Origin: Bradyrhizobium hipponense | GTDB taxonomy: Bacteria > Pseudomonadota > Alphaproteobacteria > Rhizobiales > Xanthobacteraceae | Assembly (NCBI RefSeq): GCF_008123965.1 | Contig: NZ_VSTH01000056.1 | Coordinates: forward strand, 1-64,000 | DNA length: 64,000 nucleotides | Reading direction: 5' to 3' | Part shown: piece by piece, positions 8,018 to 15,758 of the stretch | Position numbering within the stretch: the first letter of the stretch is position 1 | How the letters are laid out: the number at the start of each line of letters is the position of its first letter | Notes under the pieces: model-generated | Seen by the model: only the letters and a program-made list of their open reading frames with translations | Databases searched by the model: none | What the model was told of the DNA's origin: nothing | Made by a program: the position numbers and the translations under genes

Positions 8018-8066
8018 CCACAAGATAATGTGGCTCCGTCGTAGTGCATGCCCCCACATCATGTGG
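8018..8066. other. Two small palindromes upstream of the repeats
   Basis: CCACAAGATAATGTGG (8018-8033, 5-bp stem) and CCACATCATGTGG (8054-8066, 6-bp stem) share the arm CCACA/TGTGG. They sit upstream of the RT unit on the minus strand, where they could be promoter, operator or RNA-hairpin elements. They are short enough to arise by chance. Confidence 0.3.
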
Positions 8067-8113
8067 ACGGAAGGCCTTTTTGGCTTGCAAAAAATGATGG
8101 GCCCCGAAGAGGC

Positions 8114-8389
8114 TTATACAGTGAGTCGCGCGGTTACCCGAGCAACTTGCGTGGCGGTCCACTCCCTTCCGCCGCGGGGGGTGCGGCGCTCCGTAAGGGC
8201 CCGTGTCACGCCGCTGAGAGATGTCACTCCAGTTCGCGCAAGGTCGCGAATGACGTCGGCGAGGTCCTCCGCCCGCTGCGAGATCATGCGGCGTTCTTCG
8301 TCGGCCACGATCGCCGTGATGCCCACAGTCAAGCGATTGGCGTGAGGCATGTCCGCCGCCATGACGTCAACCCCCACAAAATATGCCAT
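8114..8389 (-). pseudogene. Serine recombinase (resolvase/invertase family), C-terminal remnant
   Basis: The translated stretch contains ADMPHANRLTVGITAIVADE and RRMISQR, the helix-E region of large rhizobial serine recombinases. It then jumps to LARTGVTSLSGVTRALTERR and TPRGGREWTATQVARV, the C-terminal recombinase segment. The N-terminal catalytic domain with the active-site serine is absent. About 40-50 residues normally found between ISQR and the last segment are also missing. It cannot be an active enzyme. It lies between the RT and a broken amidase and marks past site-specific integration here. The reading frame is fused at its 5' side to out-of-frame amidase sequence. Confidence 0.75.
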
Positions 8390-9234
8390 GCTTGAATTCC
8401 TGCTCGATGCGGGCGGCAAAGGAGAGAAGCCGCTCGTCGCTGTGCGGAGATCCGACGATCTGCAACGAAACGGGCATGCCATTCCGATCGCGGCCGGCCG
8501 GGACTGCGAGCGCGGGGCATCCGAGGATGGACCAGACGTAAGTGATCATGATCCAGTCGATATAGGTCTCGGACGCCCGACCATCGATCTCGGTCGGCCA
8601 GCGGACGTCGACGGGCAATGGCGTGACCTGTGTGGTCGGACAGATCAGGATATCGAAATCCGCAAAGAAGCTCACGGCGCGCCGATACAGCGCCGCCCGG
8701 TCCGCCATCGCGCCTGCAATGTCAGCGGCGGACAGGTTTTCGCCATAGCCGACGTCGTCGGCAACCTCAGGCGTGAAGCTCGCGCGCGATTGCGGCTAAT
8801 GCTTGCCCCAGGTCGCAAGGTAGGCGAAGCAGGAGCGCGCGGATGACACCGGGTACACCGGAGGGGTCGAGAGTAGCCTCGGTCATCGCGCAACCGGCGC
8901 ACCGCAACCGGTCGATCGCGCGGCCGAAGCCCGATCGGATGTCACCGGCGACCGGTAGAAGATCAAGGTCCTCGGAATTCGCGACCCGTGCCGCCCAGTT
9001 AGGTCGTGCTGCCGCGTTCTGGAACGACATATGCTTTTTCTCGCGCGATATCAGATCGGCGGCATGGAAACCAGTCATCGCATCTAGCATCAATGCGAGA
9101 TCGGCGATGGTCCGGGCCATCGGACCCTCGACGAAGACGGTGTCGAAGGGATCGGACAGTGGCTTGCGCGCTACAAGGCCAGGCGTGGGCCTTAGACCCG
9201 CCACACCACAGAAGGCGGCCGGCGGCCGCAAAGC
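8367..9234 (-). pseudogene. Amidase-signature enzyme, truncated and frameshifted
   Basis: Two minus-strand frames together match the C-terminal half of an amidase. The first (to 8767) has PPAAFCGVAGLRPTPG and VEGPMARTIADLALMLD. The second (ending 8367) has DILICPTTQVTPLP, ILGCPALAVPAGRD and GMPVSLQIVG. The frame changes near 8770-8795: the first reaches a stop after ARELHA, while the second reads TPEVADDVGYG across the same bases. The N-terminal half with the catalytic Lys and the first serine is missing upstream of about 9234. The 3' end abuts the recombinase remnant, so the gene was cut at both ends. Not functional. Confidence 0.8.
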
Positions 9235-9725
9235 AGAGGCCAGCCTTCACCGCCAGCCGCCTTGTCCATCAGGCGGCGCGGCGCGGAGCGGGCAGCATCG
9301 AAGCAGCGGACGGGTATCGCGTTGACCGCAGCACCTCGATCCTGTCGATAGCAGCGTCGACGACGTCGAGATTTCTGCGATCGCGACGGCTGGCGGCTGT
9401 CGGAAAGCGACTCGCCTCATCTCGCATGAAGCGGCGTTCGAGCCTCTGCGGAAGGCGCTCGCTGCCACCTTGGCTCGAACAACAAAGTGACAGCCGAGAG
9501 TCAACGATTTAATCTAGCCTGGGAGCACGAAAGTCGCTGGCGCGATCGGAAAACTCTGTTCGAACACGCTAAGCGCGGACAACCGCCGGCGTGATAGCGC
9601 GGCCCAGGTCTTTCCCGCGGCCCCTTGTTGCCGGTGGATCCGGGCCGAGGGAACCTTGCATGGTCTATTCGGTTGTCAGACAGGCATCCTCATGGCCGAA
9701 GCCGATGAGCTTTGAATGAGCCTTC
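9235..9725. other. Stretch without a recognisable gene
   Basis: About 490 bp between the broken amidase and the nucleotidyltransferase gene. Open frames are short on both strands and match nothing I know. It is probably debris of the lost amidase N-terminus plus the promoter region of the next operon. Confidence 0.5.
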
Positions 9726-10514
9726 ATGGTGAAGGAAATCAGACCAGTCACCGGATCCATGACGGTCGATGCAGCCGCCGGGCCGACCGCGCCATCGGCC
9801 CGCGCCGAAGTATTTTACGCGCGGGCTTTGCGCGAGCTCGCGAAGCTCGACCTTCCGTTTCTGTTGGCCGGGACGTATGCGCTCAGCGCCTATACCGGCT
9901 TGGTGCGCGAGACCAAGGATCTCGATATCGTCTGCAAGCCGAGTGATTATCCACGTATTCTAAACCACTTCCGCGACCTGGGATATACCGTCGAAATCGA
10001 GGATGAGCGCTGGCTCGGCAAGGTGTTCCAGGATGAGTACTTTTTCGATGTGATCTTCGCGTTCTGGCATGGCATGGCTCCGGTGACGGACCAGTGGTTC
10101 GAAACCGCGCCGCGCATTGAGGTGTTCGGTACGCCGATGCGCGTTATCGCCCCGACGGAGTTGATCTGGTCCAAGGCCTTCGTCCAGCTGCGGCACCGTT
10201 ACGACGGCGCGGATATTGCGCATCTCATTCTCAAACAGCATGATCAAATCGATTGGCGGCGTCTGCTTGCCCACATGGAATTGCATTGGGAGGTTCTTCT
10301 GGCGCACCTGCTCAATTTCCGTTGGGCCTACCCGAGTGAGCGCGATTGCGTGCCGCGCTGGCTGATGGACGAACTGGTCGCCCGCCTGAAGACCCAGTTC
10401 GAGCTTCCTCCTCCGCGTGTGAAGATATGTCGGGGCCGCCTGTTCTCGCAGATCGATTATCAGCTGGCCATCGATGAGTGGGGTTTTGTCGACGCGGACG
10501 TGGACAGTGAGTAG
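9726..10514 (+). CDS. Nucleotidyltransferase-fold protein
   Basis: A 262-residue protein whose first half has the minimal nucleotidyltransferase pattern: LAGTYALSAYTG (47-58, the glycine-turn region), ETKDLDIV with the D65-x-D67 metal pair, and a third acid D108 in YFFDVIFAF. The rest is helical (VLLAHLLNFRWAYPSE) with no domain I can name. Proteins of this shape transfer nucleotides to proteins, RNA or small molecules; some are toxins (MNT/AbiEii-like) and others modify antibiotics. The substrate here is unknown. The stop is 4 bp before the metallophosphoesterase start, so the two form an operon. An in-frame ATG at 9759 is an alternative start. Confidence 0.7.
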   Translation: MVKEIRPVTGSMTVDAAAGPTAPSARAEVFYARALRELAKLDLPFLLAGTYALSAYTGLVRETKDLDIVCKPSDYPRILNHFRDLGYTVEIEDERWLGKVFQDEYFFDVIFAFWHGMAPVTDQWFETAPRIEVFGTPMRVIAPTELIWSKAFVQLRHRYDGADIAHLILKQHDQIDWRRLLAHMELHWEVLLAHLLNFRWAYPSERDCVPRWLMDELVARLKTQFELPPPRVKICRGRLFSQIDYQLAIDEWGFVDADVDSE

Positions 10515-10518
10515 CGCG

Positions 10519-11241
10519 ATGTCCACAGAATCCGAGAAGCTCACGTTCGCTGCCATTGGCGATCTCCACGTGAAGGAGGACCGCACGTTGACCTTTCGGG
10601 AGCTGTTTGCCGAGCTCTCGACCAAGGCCCAGGTGCTCGTTCTTTGCGGAGACCTCACTGACCTCGGCAAGCCGTCCGAAGCGGAACTTCTGGCAGAGGA
10701 TTTGCGCGCTTGCTCGATTCCTGTTGTCGGCGTGCTCGGAAACCACGACTACGAATCCGGGCAGACGGAAGACGTAAAGAGAATTTTGAAGGGCGCCGGG
10801 ATGCATCTGCTCAATGGACAGTCGTACGAGATCGACGGTGTCGCCTTCGTCGGTGTGAAGGGGTTCATCGGCGGATTTGGCCGTCGCATGCTTGCATCGT
10901 TCGGCGAGGCCGCCGTCAAGACCTTGGTGGCCGAAGCCATCAACGAGGCGACGCGCCTCGAGAATGCGATGCGCGCGGTGGCGAGCAAGCAGGCTGTCGT
11001 CGTCCTTCACTATGCGCCGATTCTCGATACGGTCGAGGGCGAGCCACTGGAGATTCTTCCGTTCCTCGGCTCATCACGTCTCGGCGAAACGATCGATCGA
11101 TTTAAGGTGAGCGCGGTAGTGCACGGCCACGCTCATCGGGGCCGCTATGAGGGACACACACCCGGAGGCGCCCCGGTCTACAACGTCGCTCGGTCAATCG
11201 AGAAGCCCACCGGTCGCCCCTATGCCCTGATTGAGGTCTGA
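10519..11241 (+). CDS. Calcineurin-like metallophosphoesterase
   Basis: A 240-residue cytosolic metallophosphoesterase with the complete two-metal set: GDLHVKED (D15, H17), GDLTDLG (D45), GNHDYES (N75, H76), VVLHYAP (H164) and HGHAHRG (H204, H206). No signal peptide. Such enzymes hydrolyse phosphodiesters or phosphomonoesters, from nucleic acids to cyclic nucleotides; the substrate cannot be read from sequence. Its start lies 4 bp after the nucleotidyltransferase stop. The pair could add and remove a nucleotide or phosphate group, but that is inference from gene order only. Confidence 0.85.
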   Translation: MSTESEKLTFAAIGDLHVKEDRTLTFRELFAELSTKAQVLVLCGDLTDLGKPSEAELLAEDLRACSIPVVGVLGNHDYESGQTEDVKRILKGAGMHLLNGQSYEIDGVAFVGVKGFIGGFGRRMLASFGEAAVKTLVAEAINEATRLENAMRAVASKQAVVVLHYAPILDTVEGEPLEILPFLGSSRLGETIDRFKVSAVVHGHAHRGRYEGHTPGGAPVYNVARSIEKPTGRPYALIEV

Positions 11242-11514
11242 GCCGGATAGGCAGATCCGATTGGTGGGTCCAGCAGGACCAGTAGCGGAGAAATGATGCG
11301 GAAAGCGGATGTCCGCTGCGCAATCGATTAATGCACCGGAACGGACTAAGCCGCCCGGATATGCGCATGGACCTGAGGTGGGCCTGGTCGGGGCCGCGGA
11401 ACACGACGTTCAAGCGGATGTTTAGATCGGAGGGTTCCGCCGAATGCTGCGATCAGTTCCTGATTGGCAAGGAAACATTCTCATAGCTGCCGCCTTACTT
11501 GATAGGAGAAAGCC

Positions 11515-12177
11515 ATGACCAGGTTCCGAACAAAGCTGGAAGCGCAGACGAAGCAGATCATCGGCCAGATGCTCGGGGACCAACAACTCGTGCAGGAAGG
11601 CCTCGCACAGCAGCGGGAAGCCGCAAGCGAACCTAACGGCGGGCCGGAGGCGCAGCCGGAATCGGCCGCAGGTGGCTCATCCGCCGCTCAGGAACGCCAA
11701 ATGTCACTGGGTGCGGGAGGCCAATCAGAGCGGAGGATTTCCATGAAAGTGTCTGATGTGATGACCTCGGACGTTCAGCTTTGCACACCCGAGGACACGG
11801 TAGGAGATGTAGCCCAAGCGATGGCGCGGCTTGACGTTGGGCTTTTGCCGGTTGCGGAAGGTGACTACCTCGTGGGAATGATCACCGACCGTGATCTCGC
11901 CATCCGCGTGCTTGGAAAAGACCGCGGACCGGACACCCAGATCAAGGCAGTCATGACCCCTGACGTCAAATATTGCTTCGAGGACCAGGACCTTGAGACG
12001 GTTTCCTGGAACATGGGCGATATTCAAGTCAGGCGGCTGCCGGTGCTCAATCGGCAAAAGCGGTTGGTGGGCATCCTTTCCTTGGGCGATATCGCGCGAA
12101 GCCACGAACGCGACGCAACCGCAGCCTCACTGCAGCAAATTTCGCGGCCCGGCGGTCAGCACACGCAAGCTGCCTAG
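11515..12177 (+). CDS. CBS-domain protein with a CsbD-like N-terminal segment
   Basis: A 220-residue protein. Residues 1-35 (FRTKLEAQTKQIIGQMLGDQ) resemble a CsbD-type stress-protein repeat. A low-complexity Gly/Ser/Glu linker follows, then two CBS domains at about 77-135 and 140-205 (VSDVMTSDVQLCTPEDTVGD; AVMTPDVKYC). CBS pairs bind adenosine ligands and act as sensors. The first start has AGGAGA at 11504-11509 before ATG 11515. A second, stronger GGAGG at 11732-11736 precedes an in-frame ATG at 11743, exactly where an ordinary CBS protein would begin (MKVSDVM). So either two proteins are made from one frame or two genes have fused recently. The gene sits in a stress-related block. Confidence 0.85.
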   Translation: MTRFRTKLEAQTKQIIGQMLGDQQLVQEGLAQQREAASEPNGGPEAQPESAAGGSSAAQERQMSLGAGGQSERRISMKVSDVMTSDVQLCTPEDTVGDVAQAMARLDVGLLPVAEGDYLVGMITDRDLAIRVLGKDRGPDTQIKAVMTPDVKYCFEDQDLETVSWNMGDIQVRRLPVLNRQKRLVGILSLGDIARSHERDATAASLQQISRPGGQHTQAA

Positions 12178-12495
12178 ACGGCGTAACACGACGACCGCAT
12201 CCGTGCGGCCCGCCGACGAGCGCGACTGGTCATTCTGCTTAAGCGCGCTCATAGCCGCTCGCGTCTCCGTTGCAACCGTCTTAACGCTGTTACGTTGATA
12301 CTGCATCGCAGGCAGGCGGCTTAGGGAATGCGTGTCGCCGCCAATGATGGTGTGGCCAACGTCGATTCGCGACGAACCAGTCTGCACGTAGCGACTGACC
12401 GCCATCCGGAAGCCCCTGCCGCCAAGGCGGCGGCTTTCCGCCGGCATTGCGACGAGGTACCCCCCGGCGGGGATCGAGACGAGGGACCCGCAGTG
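12178..12495. other. Intergenic stretch, upstream of the MmgE/PrpD gene
   Basis: About 318 bp with no supported gene. The plus-strand frame of the MmgE/PrpD gene is open back to 12328, but nothing family-like lies before 12496. A small palindrome, GCCGCCAAGGCGGC, near 12419-12432 is the only structure I see. Confidence 0.4.
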
Positions 12496-13887
12496 ATGAC
12501 CGAGGTACAGGAGCTTGCAAGCTTTGTGGAACGTGCCCGGCTGGAGGACTTGAGCGAGCGGGCGCTGGAGCAGCTGAAAATTCGTGTGTTGGACACGATC
12601 GGAGTGGCCATCGGGGCACTGAATGCTCCACCAATCGCGACGATCCGCGGCCTTGTCACCGAGCTTGGCGGTCGTCCGTGCTCCACGCTCATCGGCGGCG
12701 GCCGCACCGCGCCGGACCGCGCCGCGTTCTACAATGGCGCTCTCAGCCGCTACCTCGATTTCATGGACAGCTATGTCGCGGCTGGCGAGACGTGCCATCC
12801 ATCCGACAATCTCGGCGCAGTCCTGGCCGCGGCCGAGATGCGGGAGGCGAGTGGCGCCGATCTACTCACCGCGCTCGCTGTCGCTTACCAGATCCACACC
12901 CGATTAAGCGATGTCGCTCCGGTCCGCGACAGGGGCTTTGATCATACCACACAGGGGGCGTACGCCGCCGCTGCAGGTGCGGCCAAGGCGCTGGCGTTGC
13001 CGCCCGCGCGGATCGCGCATGCGATGGCGATCAGCGGCACCGCCAACAATGCGCTGCGTGTCACGCGCACGGGCGCGCTGTCTCACTGGAAGGGACTAGC
13101 TTATCCAAATACAGCGATGTCGGCGACACACGCCGCGCTGCTCGCAAGCCGCGGAATCACCGGACCCGAAACGGTATTCGAGGGCACCAAGGGATTTAAG
13201 GAGGTGATCGCCGGTCCCTTCGAGATTGATTGGCGACAAGAGGATCTGGAAGGCGTACGCCGAACGATCGTGAAACGGCACAATGCCGAGATCCACGCCC
13301 AATCCGCGCTCGACGCGGCGCTCGACATTCGTGCTCGCCTTGGCTTCGAGGTAACTGCAGTCTCTGCAATCCGGCTCAAGACGTTTGCGGTAGCCCATCG
13401 CATCATTGGCGGTGGCGAGGAAGGCGACAAGCGAACCGTGCGAACCAAGGAGGAGGCGGATCACAGTCTGCCTTATATGCTGGCAGTTGCGCTAATCGAT
13501 GGCGAAGTGCAGCCGGAACAATACGCACCGGAGCGAATCGCCGCCGCCGATGTCCAGATGTTGCTGCGCAAGGTGACTGTCACGCCAGCTTCGAACCTGT
13601 CGGCGCAGTTCCCGCACAGGCTCCCTGCCGATCTCGAAATCGAACAGGAGGACGGAAGCGTGTTTCGTGCCCAGCGCGACGATTATCACGGCTTTCATAC
13701 CAAGCCATTTGACTGGACCGCTGCACGCCGCAAGTTCGATCGCGTCACGTCCGCCTTTACGAACGCTTCCGAGCGCGACGCACTCGCCGAGGTGATCGCA
13801 ACGCTGGATGAGCGCCCGGTTGCGGCCCTCACGTCGCTCCTCGGCGACATCCGAGTTGCGCCCATCGAGGCGCGCATAAATCTCTGA
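12496..13887 (+). CDS. MmgE/PrpD family protein (2-methylcitrate dehydratase-like)
   Basis: A 463-residue cytosolic protein. Family marks are LSERALEQLKIRVLDTIGVA near the N-terminus, AAFYNGALSRYLDFMDSY, ETCHPSDNLGAVLAAAEM, the FDHTTQGAYAAAAGAAKAL region, and TKEEADHSLPYMLAVALIDG towards the C-terminus. PrpD-type enzymes dehydrate 2-methylcitrate or related tricarboxylates (iron-free), and relatives include cis-aconitate decarboxylase. No methylcitrate synthase or lyase is nearby, so a propionate role is not supported. It is followed 13 bp later by a ComA-type gene, probably co-transcribed. The start is the ATG at 12496. Confidence 0.85.
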   Translation: MTEVQELASFVERARLEDLSERALEQLKIRVLDTIGVAIGALNAPPIATIRGLVTELGGRPCSTLIGGGRTAPDRAAFYNGALSRYLDFMDSYVAAGETCHPSDNLGAVLAAAEMREASGADLLTALAVAYQIHTRLSDVAPVRDRGFDHTTQGAYAAAAGAAKALALPPARIAHAMAISGTANNALRVTRTGALSHWKGLAYPNTAMSATHAALLASRGITGPETVFEGTKGFKEVIAGPFEIDWRQEDLEGVRRTIVKRHNAEIHAQSALDAALDIRARLGFEVTAVSAIRLKTFAVAHRIIGGGEEGDKRTVRTKEEADHSLPYMLAVALIDGEVQPEQYAPERIAAADVQMLLRKVTVTPASNLSAQFPHRLPADLEIEQEDGSVFRAQRDDYHGFHTKPFDWTAARRKFDRVTSAFTNASERDALAEVIATLDERPVAALTSLLGDIRVAPIEARINL

Positions 13888-13900
13888 GGAGGACGAAGCC

Positions 13901-14722
13901 ATGGCAGAAACCACGTTTTCCTTCATCCCCCGGGCGGCGCGTTCGGCCAAGCCGCGGCGGATCGGGATCACCGAGATCCGAGGTCCCTATTACAGCGCGT
14001 ATGGTCCCCGCCATCTTGCCGATATCCTGGAAACGGTCGGCACCTATGTCGACGGCTTCAAATATGCTGGCGGCTCGTTTGCGCTCATGCCGGCCGAGGC
14101 GGTCTGGTCGATCAACAAATTGGCACACGATCATGATGTTTACGTCTCAACCGGTGGCTGGATCGAAAATGTCATGCGCTTCGGCGCGGACGTCATCGAT
14201 CGCTACATCGAGGAGGCGAGGGCGCTTGGCTTTGACGTGATCGAGATTTCTACGGGCTTCATCAGCTTGCCGACCGATAGCCTGTTGCGGGTGGTGCAGA
14301 AGGTCAAGAAAGCGGGGCTGAAGGCGAAGCCCGAACTGGGTATTCAGTTCGGCGCTGGCGGCAGCACGTCGGCTGAGGAGCTCGCAGCCGAGGGCACCAA
14401 GGATGTCGGCTGGCTGATCGCTCAAGCTGAGCGTGCGCTCGATGCCGGCGCCGACATCATCATGATCGAAAGCGAAGGGATCACCGAGAACGTGAGCACG
14501 TGGCGCACTGATGTGGTCGCCCGCATCATCAATCAGCTCGGGCTCGAAAAGGTGATGTTCGAAGCAGCCGACCCGCCGGTATTCGAATGGTACGTCAAGA
14601 ACTACGGAAACGAGGTCAATCTGTTCGTTGACCACAGCCAGATCGTGCAGCTCGAGGCGCTGCGCTCGGGAATCTGGGGCACCAAGAGCACCTGGGGTCG
14701 AATTCAGAATCCATCCGGTTGA
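13901..14722 (+). CDS. Phosphosulfolactate synthase (ComA) family protein
   Basis: A 273-residue (beta/alpha)8-barrel candidate. Marks are RRIGITEIRGPYYSAYG, TYVDGFKYAGGSFALMP, VYVSTGGWIENVMR, LGFDVIEISTGFISLP, KPELGIQFGAGG and DIIMIESEGITE. These follow the ComA family, which adds sulfite to phosphoenolpyruvate in coenzyme M synthesis, and its plant heat-stress relatives (HSA32). Alphaproteobacteria lack methanogenesis, so the real reaction may be sulfolactate metabolism or something else. GAGGAGG lies just upstream of the ATG. The partner upstream is an MmgE/PrpD protein; the pairing is not one I recognise as a named pathway. Confidence 0.8.
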   Translation: MAETTFSFIPRAARSAKPRRIGITEIRGPYYSAYGPRHLADILETVGTYVDGFKYAGGSFALMPAEAVWSINKLAHDHDVYVSTGGWIENVMRFGADVIDRYIEEARALGFDVIEISTGFISLPTDSLLRVVQKVKKAGLKAKPELGIQFGAGGSTSAEELAAEGTKDVGWLIAQAERALDAGADIIMIESEGITENVSTWRTDVVARIINQLGLEKVMFEAADPPVFEWYVKNYGNEVNLFVDHSQIVQLEALRSGIWGTKSTWGRIQNPSG

Positions 14723-14871
14723 TGGGTGGACCGGGTGACGGATCGGATATGAGCCGCGGCGGAGAGCGCTTTCAGTCAACACCCCGGAAACTAGGGGAGG
14801 GAGATAAGGCGCGAGGTGACATCGCGGTCGACGAAGCGCCAACTCCTCACCGGCCTGCCTCGTCGAAATCT

Positions 14872-15489
14872 TCAAGCACGCTTCGGATCCAGGTGAGCAG
14901 CCGATTCTTGCCAAGCCCGCCGCAGATCGGCGACCGCCTGACCCCAAGCGTCGCCGTTACGTCCGCCGAAACGGCGGACATAGGCTGGGTGGAAAGTGAT
15001 GCGGAGCGGATGGCCTTCAAATTGAAGCTTTGCCTTGCGCGTCACGCGGATCGATTGCGATTCGCCAAACAGGCGGGACGCTGTGTTGCCAAGGGCAACG
15101 ATGACGCCTGGTTTGGAACGCCGGATGTCGGTCAGCACAGCTGCGCCATAGTGATCGACTTCCTCGATCGTTGGGCTGCGATTGCGTGGCTTGCGGTCCC
15201 TGGAATATGCGATTGGCCTGAAAGGGATCGCGTTTGCCAGACGTACCTGTTGGGGGTCGATCCCAGCCTCGTCCAGCATCTCGCGCAGCGCCCTGCCGGC
15301 CGGACCGACAAAGGGCCGGCCCTGCGCGATTTCCTCGGCGCCGGGTGCCTCGCCAACGACGTACAGCCGCGGTCGCCGAAACCGGCCCTCAGGTGCGACA
15401 CGTTGGTGATCGAGGTGTGTGTTGGTGTTGCCTACGCTCGCCTTGGCCATCGCTGCACCAAATCTGGCAATGCATATTTCCGATTCCAT
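14872..15489 (-). CDS. Uracil-DNA glycosylase superfamily protein (family 4-like) lacking the Fe-S cysteines
   Basis: Family 4-like motifs in order: VVGEAPGAEE (about 44-53), GRPFVGPAGRALREMLDEAG (57-76), NAIPFRP (86-92), VIVALGNTASRLFG and ITFHPAYVRR. In the known families these bind uracil-containing DNA and cut the glycosidic bond. The 205-residue product has a single cysteine (near the N-terminus), so the four cysteines that ligate the [4Fe-4S] cluster of family 4/5 enzymes are absent. The start is uncertain: ATG 15489 and ATG 15450 are both possible and neither has a clear ribosome site. Confidence 0.75.
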   Translation of the reverse strand: MESEICIARFGAAMAKASVGNTNTHLDHQRVAPEGRFRRPRLYVVGEAPGAEEIAQGRPFVGPAGRALREMLDEAGIDPQQVRLANAIPFRPIAYSRDRKPRNRSPTIEEVDHYGAAVLTDIRRSKPGVIVALGNTASRLFGESQSIRVTRKAKLQFEGHPLRITFHPAYVRRFGGRNGDAWGQAVADLRRAWQESAAHLDPKRA

Positions 15490-15758
15490 CAACTGCTGTC
15501 GCGCCAATGATTTCCAACAGATTCGAAGGCGCCCGGCGGTGAAATTCGCCTTGGAACCGACGCTCGCCAACGCGAGTTTTCAAGCGCGCGGCAAGTGAAG
15601 CGTGAGCGGGGATGAGCGGGAAATTCGCGCACCTCGAAAAGGAACTCTTGATAGCGCAGGGTGCGCCGCGTGATCCTACATCGCTTCGATCGTCCCTTCC
15701 TGACCTGTTCCCGGGCGCAAATGCCGCCCCTACGTTTGCGCCATAGCGCCCTCAGTAG

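Noticed and set aside
5990..9725. A second copy of the tRNA-Ser 3' end as an attachment site
   Set aside because: No repeat of the last 15 or more bases of the tRNA was found downstream. Short similar strings such as TCTCTCCGC near 35211 belong to an unrelated repeat.
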